Source: Gordonia westfalica (GTDB lineage Bacteria; Actinomycetota; Actinomycetes; Mycobacteriales; Mycobacteriaceae). From it: DNA of 64,000 nt. A program made the position numbers and the translations under genes. This document shows, piece by piece, positions 43,594 to 52,555 of the stretch. The stretch lies in assembly GCF_900105725.1 (NCBI RefSeq), contig NZ_FNLM01000034.1, positions 2,604,001 to 2,668,000 of the forward strand, given 5' to 3'. Below the pieces are notes generated by a model, which ran no database searches, was not told the origin of the DNA, and worked only from the letters and a program-made list of their open reading frames with translations. The first letter of the stretch is position 1. Every line of letters begins with the position of its first letter.

Positions 43594-45942
43594 TCAGTCG
43601 CGCGCAACAGGGTCACAATGCCCAGAACCGAGTGCGGCGTCGACGAGCAGCCGGCGTTCGGCCCGGGCGACGTGCATCCGGGTCGCGGCGACGGCGTCGG
43701 GATTCACCGACACCGACGTGATGCCCATCTTCACCAGATGTTCCGCGAACGCCGGGTTGGTCGACGGCGCCTGCCCGCACAGCGAGGAGGTGATCCCACA
43801 TCTGCGTGCGGTGGAGATGATCGTCGAGATGGCGTCGAGGACCGCCGGGTCGCTGCCGTCGAACAGCTCGGCGCAGGATTCGGAGTCGCGGTCGACGCCG
43901 AGGATCAGCTGGGTGAGATCGTTGCTGCCGATCGACACCCCGTCGATGCCGGCGTCGACGTAGTCGGGGAGCCAGTACAGCACCGACGGCACCTCGGCCA
44001 TCACCCAGCGATGCAGGCCGCGATGGGTGCCGAGCGGGCTCTCCTCGATGAGTTCGAGGCACCGTTCGAGTTCCCAGCGGGTCCGGACGAACGGCAGCAT
44101 CACGTGCAGGTTGGGATGCGCCTCGCGCGCCTTCGCGAGCGCCTCGAGTTCCAGCCGGAAGACCTCGGGTTCCTGGACGTAGCGGTAGCAGCCGCGGAAC
44201 CCGATCATCGGATTGCGTTCCTCGGGTTCGAACTGTTCGCCGCCCTCGAGTCCGCGGAACTCGTTGGAGCGCAGGTCGGTTGTCCGATACACCACCGGCC
44301 GGGTACCGAACGGTCCCGCGATGCGGGCCAGGGTGTCCGCCATCGCGGCGACGAAGGCCTCCGATTCACCGGCCGCGATGACCGCACGCGGGTGACGCCC
44401 CGACAGCGCCTCCGCCAGCATGAACTCGGCCCGGAGGAGTCCCACGCCGTCGACGTCGGTGGCACCGACCTCGGCGGCGTGTTCGGCCGACGCCAGGTTG
44501 ACGTAGATCTTGGTCGCGGTCACCACGTCGGCATGGGAGGCGGGTGCCGAGGAAGCCGCGACGGTCGTCGCCGGACGGCGGGCCGCGACACCGGAGGTGA
44601 CCTCGCCGGAACCGCCGTCCACGGTCACCATCGCTCCTTGCACGAGATCGGTTGTGCCGGTTCGTGTTCCCACGATGCACGGGACACCGACCTCGCGGGC
44701 GACGATGGCGGCGTGGCAGGTGATGCCACCGCGATCGGTGACGACGGCCGACGCCCGCCGGATCGTCGGCAACCAGTCGGGGTCGGTCATGGGGGCCACC
44801 AGAACCTCCCCGTCGACGAGTTCGTGACCGTCGTGCGGCGAGTACAGGATGCGGACCGCACCGCTCGCGATCCCCGGGGCAGCCGCGAGTCCGTGCAGTA
44901 GAACCGAACCCGACGATTCGGTGGCAGCGTTGGAATCGGTGGCAGCGGCGGTATCGGTGGCAGCGGTCGCGGTCGACTGGAGTGTGGTGATCGGCCGCGA
45001 CTGGACGATCCAGATCCGGCCCTGCGCATCGATGGCCCACTCCATGTCCTGCGGCCGTCCGTAGTGCCGTTCGGCCCGTAGCGCCATGCGCGCGATCGTC
45101 TGCACGGTCGTCGTGTCGATGATCGGCGTGGTCCGTCCCGACGGCACCGGCTCACGGGTGTCGTGCCCGTCGCTGCCCCGCACGATCCGGAACTCCTGGT
45201 TTCCCAGACTCGTCTCGAGGATCGAACAGTCCGTCCGCGAGACCCGGAAGGTGTCGGGGGTGACCGCACCCGACACCACCGCCTCACCGAGTCCGGCGAC
45301 GGCCTCGACGACGACGATGTCGAGGTTGCCGGTGACCGGATCGGCGGTGAAGACGATCCCGGCGGTCACCGACGACACCATCCGCTGCACCACCACCGCC
45401 ATCAGCGGTTCGGAGTCCAGCCCCTTGTCGGCGCGGTAGCTGATCACGCGCGGCGAGAACAGCGACGCCCAGCACCGCACCACCGCGGCCAGCAGCTCCT
45501 CCTCGGTACCGACATTGGTGAACGTCGCATTCATGCCCGCGAACGACGCGTCCTTGCCGTCCTCCCCGATCGCCGACGACCGGACCGCCACGTTGATCTC
45601 GGATCCGCCCGGTTCCGGCCCGAGGGTCCGATACGCGGCGGTCACCTCGTCGGCGACCCGCGGTGTGATGCCCACCTTGGTCACCATCTCGGCCATCCGG
45701 CGGCTCAGGTCGGCCAGCCGGGCGTCGTCACCGACCGCCGCCAGCGCCTCCCGGTGTGTGGCGAGCAACTCCGCCCGCACACCGCCGTCGTCCATCGACG
45801 CCGCGAACGCGTCGGCGGTCAGGGCGAATCCGTCCGGCACCGGCAGTCCGGCGGAGACCAGTTCGCCCAGATTCGCCCCTTTGCCGCCGACGAGCAACAC
45901 CTGTTCGAGTCCCAATTCCGCGAAAGGCAGCACATACGTCAT
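43594..45942 (-). CDS. ppsA: Phosphoenolpyruvate synthase
   Basis: A 782-residue enzyme with the three domains in order: an N-terminal ATP-grasp domain (GGKGANLGEL, then AVRSSAIGEDGKDASFAGMNATF, and ADPVTGN), a central swivelling domain with the phosphohistidine in DRGGITCHAAIVARE, and a C-terminal pyruvate/PEP barrel (EERNPMIGFRG, MLPFVRT, SIGSNDLTQLILGVDRDS, SLCGQAPS). It makes PEP from pyruvate and ATP. A low-complexity Ala/Thr linker (TATAATDTAAATDSNAAT) joins the first two domains. ATG 45942 is preferred; TTG 45972 is possible. Two DosR-like boxes lie upstream, so expression under hypoxia is likely. I recall a ppsA gene near dosRS in M. smegmatis. Confidence 0.93.
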   Translation of the reverse strand: MTYVLPFAELGLEQVLLVGGKGANLGELVSAGLPVPDGFALTADAFAASMDDGGVRAELLATHREALAAVGDDARLADLSRRMAEMVTKVGITPRVADEVTAAYRTLGPEPGGSEINVAVRSSAIGEDGKDASFAGMNATFTNVGTEEELLAAVVRCWASLFSPRVISYRADKGLDSEPLMAVVVQRMVSSVTAGIVFTADPVTGNLDIVVVEAVAGLGEAVVSGAVTPDTFRVSRTDCSILETSLGNQEFRIVRGSDGHDTREPVPSGRTTPIIDTTTVQTIARMALRAERHYGRPQDMEWAIDAQGRIWIVQSRPITTLQSTATAATDTAAATDSNAATESSGSVLLHGLAAAPGIASGAVRILYSPHDGHELVDGEVLVAPMTDPDWLPTIRRASAVVTDRGGITCHAAIVAREVGVPCIVGTRTGTTDLVQGAMVTVDGGSGEVTSGVAARRPATTVAASSAPASHADVVTATKIYVNLASAEHAAEVGATDVDGVGLLRAEFMLAEALSGRHPRAVIAAGESEAFVAAMADTLARIAGPFGTRPVVYRTTDLRSNEFRGLEGGEQFEPEERNPMIGFRGCYRYVQEPEVFRLELEALAKAREAHPNLHVMLPFVRTRWELERCLELIEESPLGTHRGLHRWVMAEVPSVLYWLPDYVDAGIDGVSIGSNDLTQLILGVDRDSESCAELFDGSDPAVLDAISTIISTARRCGITSSLCGQAPSTNPAFAEHLVKMGITSVSVNPDAVAATRMHVARAERRLLVDAALGSGHCDPVARD

Positions 45943-46013
45943 AGGCCCAACGATCGTCCTCTCACGGGGCAACCCCTAGTGACCAACGGTGACGAACACG
46001 AGGACCAAGGTCG

Positions 46014-46062
46014 GGGCCTTAGGTCCCATCACCGGCGTGAGGCCATTCGGCACTAGAGCCCC
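46014..46062. promoter_or_regulatory. Two DosR-like boxes in a divergent promoter region
   Basis: GGGCCTTAGGTCCC (46014-46027) matches 12 of 14 positions of GGGACTWWAGTCCC, and GGCACTAGAGCCCC (46049-46062) matches 11. Their centres are 35 bases apart and the pair is placed midway between the PEP synthase start (45942) and the gene at 46132. Paired sites are usual at strongly induced DosR promoters. Confidence 0.6.
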
Positions 46063-46131
46063 GGGAGGATTCGGGCGTGCAATGGTGGCACGGATCGCCG
46101 CGAAAGGCGCCGGCGAGAAACGGTGCAAGAG

Positions 46132-46686
46132 ATGACCACCCCGCAACCACTCCCGTGGCCGGAGGCCCTGAAGGCCTTCGGCCGCTGCCTGGCCGGTGTC
46201 GTCGAATCCCTGCGTCGACGACGCCTCCGCCAGCCGTCGTCGAACATCGGTCGCGTCATCGCGTTCGCCGACGGAACGCGGGCCGCGGTCTACCGGGAAA
46301 CCGTCCTCCACGACGGCCCGGTCACCGAGCCGGCCGGCCTCATCGTCTGCTTCCGGCTGCGGTGGGTGAAGGGGAATCGGCTCGCGCACAGACTCTTCCG
46401 CATCGAGAGCGTGTGTAACACCATCCTGTTCGCCGGATTCGACGGATTCGTGACGAAGTTGTGGATGACCGCCGACGGCAACAACCTGTATCGCGGCGTG
46501 TACGAGTGGGACGGCTACGACAGCGCCGGCGACTACGTGCGAGCCCTGTGGTGGCCGCTGATGGCGGTCGCCCAGCGGGACTCCATCCGCTTTCACGTCG
46601 TCGCCGACAGCACGCGAGAAACGCTGCTCGCCGGCGTGCCCGGCGAATCCGACGGGCACGAGTGGTGGCGTCCGGTGCCGTGCTGA
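46132..46686 (+). CDS. Hypothetical protein of the dormancy-type cluster
   Basis: A 184-residue soluble protein, divergent from ppsA and sharing its DosR-like promoter region. LIVCFRLRWVKGNRLAHRLFRIESVCNTILFAGFDGFVTKLWM and LYRGVYEWDGYDSAGDYVRALWWPLMAVAQ are the clearest segments; they suggest a compact alpha/beta fold that could hold a hydrophobic ligand. I do not recognise a named family. ATG 46132 is used; GTG 46123 three codons earlier is an alternative. It converges with the flavodoxin gene with only two bases between stops. Confidence 0.6.
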   Translation: MTTPQPLPWPEALKAFGRCLAGVVESLRRRRLRQPSSNIGRVIAFADGTRAAVYRETVLHDGPVTEPAGLIVCFRLRWVKGNRLAHRLFRIESVCNTILFAGFDGFVTKLWMTADGNNLYRGVYEWDGYDSAGDYVRALWWPLMAVAQRDSIRFHVVADSTRETLLAGVPGESDGHEWWRPVPC

Positions 46687-46688
46687 GC

Positions 46689-47246
46689 TCAGCTCTCGCC
46701 GTCGGCCGGCGCCGGCACCTCGTCGTCGAGGATCTGCCGTACCCAGGAATCGATGTCGTCCCAGTCGCGGGCGTCCCCGTAGTGGCCGCCCATGAGGCGG
46801 AACACGATCCGACCGATGCCCGGCCAGTCGCCCTTGGCGATGGCACCGGCGAACACACGGTGCGCGCGGAGGATCCCGGTGGCGTCGAGCGTCGCGACCG
46901 CCCGGGGCAGCGGGGTCCGCGGACGCAGCCAGCGCGCCACCCGGGGTGACAGGAAGGTCGACGTGGCGCCCACCGAGGACACCGAGAACGCCCACACCTG
47001 ACCGTTCGACGCCGTCGTCACCGATTTCGCGAAATCCTCTGCGATGGGCAGCCATTGACCGTTGTGGATCGCGCTACCGATCACGAGGCGGCCGCCACCG
47101 ACCGGGGTGTCGTCGTGGTCGGACGGCGCACCTCCCAGATCGCGTAGCTCCACCGGATCACCACCGGCGCGCAGGCCGTCGGCGATCCTGCGGGCTATCC
47201 CCTCCGTCGCCCCGTGGGCGCTGGCGTAGACGACCACCGTGCGCAT
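46689..47246 (-). CDS. Flavodoxin-like protein
   Basis: A 185-residue protein. VVVYASAHGATEGIARRIADGL is the FMN phosphate-binding loop of the flavodoxin fold, and VIGSAIHNGQWLPIAEDFAK and FSVSSVGA are the isoalloxazine-contact loops. Length and sequence resemble the HemG-like or Rv-type flavodoxins found near universal stress genes. It probably acts in low-potential electron transfer or quinone reduction. ATG 47246 follows GGGAGG with good spacing. It is the last gene of the unit that begins at 48630. Confidence 0.85.
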   Translation of the reverse strand: MRTVVVYASAHGATEGIARRIADGLRAGGDPVELRDLGGAPSDHDDTPVGGGRLVIGSAIHNGQWLPIAEDFAKSVTTASNGQVWAFSVSSVGATSTFLSPRVARWLRPRTPLPRAVATLDATGILRAHRVFAGAIAKGDWPGIGRIVFRLMGGHYGDARDWDDIDSWVRQILDDEVPAPADGES

Positions 47247-47296
47247 CGTCGAACCTCCCGGTCTCTGGTGTTCAGGGTGAAGCGTGTTCAGGGTGT

Positions 47297-48190
47297 TCAG
47301 GGTGCGGCGTGGGCGACCATCACCGGGCACGGCGCGACCTGGAGGACCGCCCGGCTCGTCGACCCGAGCAGGAGGCCACGGAATCCGCCGCGGCCCCGTG
47401 TCCCGACGACGACGAGTTGTGCGGACTGCGCGGCGTCGACGATCTCGTCAGCGGGAGAGGCGATCCCGACGCGCCGTTCGACCTTGACGTCCGGGAAGTC
47501 TTCCGAGTATCCGGCGAGCTGCTCGCCGAGCAGCTCTTCGGCCTCGTCGCGGAGTTGCCGGATGATCTGTTCGCGGCCGTAGAACGCGGTGCCCGAGAAG
47601 CCGCCGAACGCGTGCACCGCGAGCAGCGACGTCTGCAGCAGGTCGGCCTGCCGGAAGGCGTGGGCGATCGCGGCGGTGGACGTCGGCGAACCGTCGACCC
47701 CGACGACCACCGGTCCCGTCGACGGCGGCGATCCCCCGACGATGACCACCGGGCACTCCGCGTGCACTGCCGCATCGTCGCTGACGGACCCGAGCAGCAG
47801 CCCGCGAACTCCACCGAGCCCGCGCCGGCCCACGACCAGTTCGTGTGCCTCGGCGGACGCGTTCCGCAGCGCGAGGACCGGGGAGCCGCCGAGGACCTCG
47901 CCTTCGACCCGGACGTCGGGATCGATCTCGTGCGCCAGTGCGGTCGCGTCCTCGACGGCCCGCCGGGCGCCGGCCTGCATCGCCTCGGTGACCGCGTCTG
48001 AGGTCATCATCGCGGTCGGTGCGTACGCGTACGGGATGAGCCCGACCGCGGACAGCACCTTCAGCGGGCGGCGCTCGCGGGATGCGGCCGCCACCGCCCA
48101 GCGAACGGCGTTCAGCGCGAACTCCGAGCCGTCGACGCCGACGACGATCGGTGCGCTCGGATCGATCGGCCGGGTCGGTGAATCTGTCAT
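47297..48190 (-). CDS. Tandem universal stress protein (two USP domains)
   Basis: A 297-residue protein made of two USP domains (about 14-147 and 158-295). Both have the start VVGVDGS and the ATP-binding G-x2-G-x9-G-S/T loop: GRRGLGGVRGLLLGSVSD and GTRGRGGFRGLLLGSTSR, so both sites should bind ATP. The form matches mycobacterial Rv2623/Rv2005c-like proteins that slow growth under hypoxia. It overlaps the membrane-protein gene upstream by ATGA and is followed by short GTGTTCAGG repeats and the flavodoxin gene. Confidence 0.93.
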   Translation of the reverse strand: MTDSPTRPIDPSAPIVVGVDGSEFALNAVRWAVAAASRERRPLKVLSAVGLIPYAYAPTAMMTSDAVTEAMQAGARRAVEDATALAHEIDPDVRVEGEVLGGSPVLALRNASAEAHELVVGRRGLGGVRGLLLGSVSDDAAVHAECPVVIVGGSPPSTGPVVVGVDGSPTSTAAIAHAFRQADLLQTSLLAVHAFGGFSGTAFYGREQIIRQLRDEAEELLGEQLAGYSEDFPDVKVERRVGIASPADEIVDAAQSAQLVVVGTRGRGGFRGLLLGSTSRAVLQVAPCPVMVAHAAP

Positions 48191-48630
48191 GGCGAATTCC
48201 TTTGTCGAACGGTCTGGACGATGACGACGACCATCGCCACCGCGGTGCCTGCGATGCCGACCACGAGCACGACGCGGGCGATCGTCGGCCACGGAACGGC
48301 GGTGTCGCCGAAGTCGAACGGGAACACCTGCCAGAGCCGGACCAGCGCGGCCAGCCCGAATGCGTTGACGACCAGCTCCCCCAGCGCCCTGACCGGCGGC
48401 GGGTCGGCGACGAGATAGATGGCATTCGCGACGATCGCGGCGATCAGCGGAGCGACCACCCAGCCGAGGACCCGCGAGAAGTCGTCGGTCAGGAAGGGAA
48501 CCGCCTCCCACCCCGGCCAGCCGAGGACCGCCCCCAGCAGCACGGCGTTGACGGCGATGCTCACCGAGTAGCCGACACGCCTGTGCGAGGCGTCCGCATC
48601 GCGGACCGAGAACGACTCCGAGGTGGTCAC
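48187..48630 (-). CDS. Four-helix membrane protein, unknown
   Basis: A 147-residue protein, starting at GTG 48630 with GGAG eight bases before. Four hydrophobic helices are visible (about 20-40, 52-72, 82-100 and 115-140), with FPFDFGDTAVPWPTIAR in the last loop. It resembles small membrane proteins that precede universal stress genes in related bacteria, but a named family is not recognised. A weaker DosR-like half-matched site (48749-48762, 10 of 14) lies about 120 bases upstream, so the 48630-46689 unit may belong to the same regulon. Confidence 0.6.
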   Translation of the reverse strand: MTTSESFSVRDADASHRRVGYSVSIAVNAVLLGAVLGWPGWEAVPFLTDDFSRVLGWVVAPLIAAIVANAIYLVADPPPVRALGELVVNAFGLAALVRLWQVFPFDFGDTAVPWPTIARVVLVVGIAGTAVAMVVVIVQTVRQRNSP

Positions 48631-48785
48631 GGCTGCACTCCGAGGGATGTCGACGGCGCCGAGGGGTCTTCGGGGACCGACGCCTCCGGCACCTCTCATC
48701 GTCGTCGTGGGGTCGGCGTCGAACCGGAGTCGAAGGTCATCGGGAACGGCGCTGAAAGTCCCGCAGCCGGGGTGTGTCAGGGTCG

Positions 48786-50633
48786 TCAGCCGCTGACGAG
48801 CACCCAGATCCCGAACGCCACCCACGCGATGGTGCCGAGGATGTTGACGCCGAGCGCGGCCATCAGCAGGGCGTCGCGACGCCCCTCCGCCCGATTGATG
48901 CCGATGATGGTGAGCGCCATCCCGACGATCGTGCCGAGACAGAGCGGGAAGCCGAGGATACCGACGATCAGTCCGGCCAGTCCGTACGTGTTGACACCCG
49001 ACGACGGAACCTGCTGTCCACCAGCAGGTCCGGGAGGCGGATAGCCGGGTTGCGGCGGGTACGGCGCCTGCGGTTGTGCGTGGCCCGGCTGTGTACCCGG
49101 ATGTGGCGGTGCGTGGCCGGCGGCCGGGGTGCCGACCGGCTGGGGCGGCGCCGTGCGGGGCTGAGGCGGTGGCGTGTGCTGCGGAGGTTGCGCTGCCGTG
49201 AGCCCGGCCGGCGCACGGTGCAGTTGCGCCCACTGCTCGGGTCGTAGATCGGCCGGACCGACGGCGCCGAAGACCGCACCCGCTTGGGCGACGACGCCGG
49301 GACGCAGATCGAGTCCGTGCAACGTGCCCGCCACCGGAGCGCCGACCGTGAGCCGGCCGGACGGGGAATCGAGCGTCGCGAGCGGCTCACCGGCCCGCAC
49401 GACCTGCCCGCTCCGGGCATGGACACCGGAGATCACCGTGCCGGGCGGGACCGTGGGGAACGCGATCCGGCGGGCGGATGCGTCCACCGCGGTCGCCGGC
49501 AGCGGCGGGTCGGTGGGGCGCGCCGCGTTCTGCGGGACACCGCCGGCCTCCTCGACGTCCACGTTGGTCGAGCGAAGGAGTCCGCCCTGGGCGACGACGA
49601 TCTTGGGGTCGCCAATCCGGGCTACGCGACCCACCGACGACAGCGCCGATTGCAGCATCGGGATGCTGCTGGTGCCGCCGGTGACGTAGACGATGACCGG
49701 CCCCTTGGGTCCGGTGCCGGCGGCGTCGGCCCGGGCGATGGCATCCCGGGTGAGTTCGACGGCCCGCTCCACGAACGGCGCGATCATCGACTCGAACTCG
49801 CGGCGGGTGAGCAACAGCGTGCGCTGGGTGCCGGGCAGTTCGATGACGGCCTGCGCGGTGTCGGAGAGGGCCTCCTTGGCGGCGCGCACGTGGTCGGCGA
49901 GGGCGATGGCGGCGGCCGGGGCGCGGAGTCGGGCCGAGAGCTCGGGGTCGAGTTCGGCGGCCTCGTCGTGCACCCAGCGGATCATCCGGGCGTCGAGGTC
50001 ACGCCCGCCGAGGTTGTTGTCGCCGCCCGACCCGGTGACGGTGAAGCCGTCGGCCCCGGCACGGATGAGAACCGCGACATCGCAGGTGCCGGCGCCGAAG
50101 TCGAAGACGCACATCCGTTCATCGCCGGTCACGTCGTGCCCGCGGTAGACGTAATACCAAGCGGCGGCGAGCGATTCGGAGGCGATTCGCAACCGGTCGG
50201 CGGAGATCCCGGCGCGTTCGGCGGCTCGTCGGAGCACGCCTTTGCGTCGTTCGCTCCACTTGTCGGGGTGGGTGAGGATGACCGAGTCGAAGGCGGGCAG
50301 ACCGCTGTGGCGCAGCGCGGTCTGGTGCACGTGACGCAGCACGGCGCCGATGAGGTCCTCGATCGGCCAGAACCGGTCGCCGAGCTCGATCTCGCCCTCG
50401 TCGATCCGCGACTTCGGGGAGTCCTCATACGCGTCGGGAGCCTGCACGCGGCGGTGCACGGCGTCGTGTCCGACGACGACCGTGCCCTCGCCCGCGAACA
50501 CCGCCGACGGCATGGCCGGACCACTCTGCCCCAGCGGCACGATGACCGGCTCCGCCAACCCGACCCGGTATGCGGCCGCCGTGTTGCTGGTACCGAAGTC
50601 GATACACAGTCGCCGTCGGGTCTCCTGCGTCAC
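48786..50633 (-). CDS. Hsp70-like ATPase fused to a lipoyl-like barrel, Pro-rich linker and DUF4190 membrane tail
   Basis: A 615-residue protein with an unusual build. Residues 1-360 are an Hsp70/actin ATPase (CIDFGTSNTAAAYRVG phosphate loop, CVFDFGAGTCDVAVL, VYVTGGTSSIPML), lacking the substrate-binding part of DnaK. Residues 398-470 read like a lipoyl/biotinyl barrel (GTVISGVHARSGQVVRAGEP, then GAPVAGTLHGLDLRPGVVAQAG) without the modified Lys. Residues 474-543 are Pro/Gln/Gly-rich. Residues 544-615 hold two membrane helices of the DUF4190 type. GTG 50633 is chosen for its GGAGG. Two dynamin-like GTPase genes lie upstream on the same strand, suggesting a membrane-linked stress function. Confidence 0.85.
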   Translation of the reverse strand: MTQETRRRLCIDFGTSNTAAAYRVGLAEPVIVPLGQSGPAMPSAVFAGEGTVVVGHDAVHRRVQAPDAYEDSPKSRIDEGEIELGDRFWPIEDLIGAVLRHVHQTALRHSGLPAFDSVILTHPDKWSERRKGVLRRAAERAGISADRLRIASESLAAAWYYVYRGHDVTGDERMCVFDFGAGTCDVAVLIRAGADGFTVTGSGGDNNLGGRDLDARMIRWVHDEAAELDPELSARLRAPAAAIALADHVRAAKEALSDTAQAVIELPGTQRTLLLTRREFESMIAPFVERAVELTRDAIARADAAGTGPKGPVIVYVTGGTSSIPMLQSALSSVGRVARIGDPKIVVAQGGLLRSTNVDVEEAGGVPQNAARPTDPPLPATAVDASARRIAFPTVPPGTVISGVHARSGQVVRAGEPLATLDSPSGRLTVGAPVAGTLHGLDLRPGVVAQAGAVFGAVGPADLRPEQWAQLHRAPAGLTAAQPPQHTPPPQPRTAPPQPVGTPAAGHAPPHPGTQPGHAQPQAPYPPQPGYPPPGPAGGQQVPSSGVNTYGLAGLIVGILGFPLCLGTIVGMALTIIGINRAEGRRDALLMAALGVNILGTIAWVAFGIWVLVSG

Positions 50634-50688
50634 GAGGCCACCTCCCACCATCCGCCCTGAGGCACATGGTTACACAACCGACCGGCGT

Positions 50689-52524
50689 TCATCCGGTGGG
50701 CGCTCGAAGAACCCGGGCGATCGACTTGCGGACGTTGTCGACGGCGACGATCTTGTTGCGCAGGTCGGCCGCGGTCTTCTCCCGGTCGGCGGCCGACTTC
50801 TTGGCCTCCACCGCGGCGTCGTTGATGACCTTCGTCGACTCGGCGAGCAGACGTTCGAGCAGTTCGTCGTAGGCGATCTGCAGGTCGGCACTCGCCTCGG
50901 ACTTGATCGACTGCAGCTGGGACCGGACGTCGGCCTTCATGTCGTTGACCGCCTTGGTCAGCCATTTGCGGTGGTTCTCCTTGCCGACCTTCGACGCCCG
51001 GAACCCGACCACCACACCGGCCCACACGGGTACGGCCACCACGTTGACCACCGGGATGATCGCCAGCGGACCGCCGGCGGCGACGATCGACAGCAGCACC
51101 GGGTCGACCATGTTCTTCCACGGCGAGATCTTCTCCTGCTCACGCAGCTTGAGGTCGGACACGTTGCCGGAGATCCGGTCGACGAGCTCGCCGGAGATGG
51201 TGGCGTCGGCGAAGAGATTGTCGGCGATCCGCTCGATCCCGGCGACGAAGAACGCGCTGACCTCGCGGGCCGCGGCCTCGAGGTCGACGGTCATCTGCCC
51301 GATCAGTTCCTGTCCGGCGCGGTGCGGTTCGTAGAAGCGGAGCTTGTCGATGCGCGTCGACCACTGGCCGAGGAGCTTGTCGAAGCGGTCGCGGATCAGG
51401 TCGTCGGTCTGCAACGACGCGGCGGTGATGTCCTGGTTGAGCCGCGCGCGCCACTCGCGGCGTCGATCCTTGAGGCGCTGCAGGCGATCTCGTTCGGCTT
51501 CGATGTCGGCGCGTTCGGCCGGGGTCGCGGTGGCGGCCTTCATCTCCAGGACGAGGCGCTTGCGGACGTCGTCGAGTCCGGCGAAGGTCAGTTGCAGCGC
51601 ATTGCGTTCCGGCGACGCCGCCCCCTCGGCCACCAGCGGGGTGAGGGCGTCGACGAGTTCGGGGATGCCCGACGCGGCGAGCGCCCGTTCGCGGCGTTCG
51701 GGGTCGGTGATGGCGGCGGCCTGTTCGGCGATGCGGTTGGAGATGCCGATGATCGGGATGTGTGCGAAACGAGGTGCGTTGGCGCCGATCAGTTTTCGGT
51801 TCTCGGCGACCATGCTTCGCCACTGCCTCATCACCAGGTCGGTCTTGGTGACCACCAGGACCACCGAGGCGACCTCCTCGCTGACACTGCCGAGGAAGGC
51901 GAGTTCGGGGGCCGACAGCGGTGCGGTCGCGTCGCACACCATCACGAGTACCGACGCGCCGCGGGCCGCGCTCACCGCGGCTTCGACGTGTTCGGGGACC
52001 AGCGACCCCACCCCCGGGGTGTCGACGATGGTGACACCGGGCAGCAACGGCGAGTCGACGGCGACGCGGGCCGAGACCGGCGGCACAAGAACGGAATCGA
52101 CCGCAGTGCCGGGGGCGAGGCGTTCGGCGGGGACGCCCGCCGCGTTCCGGCCGCCGACGGTGACCCAGGAGGCGAGGTCGGCGACCGGGATGCGTTGTGC
52201 CGCACCGGGAAACTCGACGAGTGCTGAACCGACCGGCAGATCCTCGGTGGCCGGGGTGAACCGGACGTAGACCGAGGTGGTGATCTCGGTGTCGACCGGC
52301 GCCAGTCCGCTCACGCCGACGAGGCTGTTGACCAGCGAGCTCTTGCCGCGGCTGACCTCGCCGATCACCACGACGGTCCCCTGCGGGGCGGGCCGGTCCT
52401 TCACGCGCAGAGCACGGTCGGCGATGGCATCCTCGCCGTGTTTGCGCAGCATGTCCACGGCCGTCCGCAGCACGGCGTCGGGGGTGGGAGCGGCGGGTTT
52501 GGCGGGTGTCTTCTCCAGACTCAT
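50689..52524 (-). CDS. Bacterial dynamin-like GTPase (IniA-like)
   Basis: A 611-residue protein. The G-domain has G1 GEVSRGKS (55-62), G3 DTPG (168-171) and G4 TKTD (226-229). A long helical stalk follows with several charged coiled-coil stretches. A hydrophobic segment at about 475-515 (MVDPVLLSIVAAGGPLAIIP, then VVNVVAVPVWAGVVV) is placed like the membrane-inserting paddle of bacterial dynamins. In mycobacteria IniA, a protein of this type, repairs or reshapes membrane under cell-wall drugs. It lies between the Hsp70-like gene and the second GTPase gene, with short gaps. Confidence 0.87.
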   Translation of the reverse strand: MSLEKTPAKPAAPTPDAVLRTAVDMLRKHGEDAIADRALRVKDRPAPQGTVVVIGEVSRGKSSLVNSLVGVSGLAPVDTEITTSVYVRFTPATEDLPVGSALVEFPGAAQRIPVADLASWVTVGGRNAAGVPAERLAPGTAVDSVLVPPVSARVAVDSPLLPGVTIVDTPGVGSLVPEHVEAAVSAARGASVLVMVCDATAPLSAPELAFLGSVSEEVASVVLVVTKTDLVMRQWRSMVAENRKLIGANAPRFAHIPIIGISNRIAEQAAAITDPERRERALAASGIPELVDALTPLVAEGAASPERNALQLTFAGLDDVRKRLVLEMKAATATPAERADIEAERDRLQRLKDRRREWRARLNQDITAASLQTDDLIRDRFDKLLGQWSTRIDKLRFYEPHRAGQELIGQMTVDLEAAAREVSAFFVAGIERIADNLFADATISGELVDRISGNVSDLKLREQEKISPWKNMVDPVLLSIVAAGGPLAIIPVVNVVAVPVWAGVVVGFRASKVGKENHRKWLTKAVNDMKADVRSQLQSIKSEASADLQIAYDELLERLLAESTKVINDAAVEAKKSAADREKTAADLRNKIVAVDNVRKSIARVLRAPTG

Positions 52525-52555
52525 CGGGCCACTCCTCGTCTCACTGCCGGCCGGC

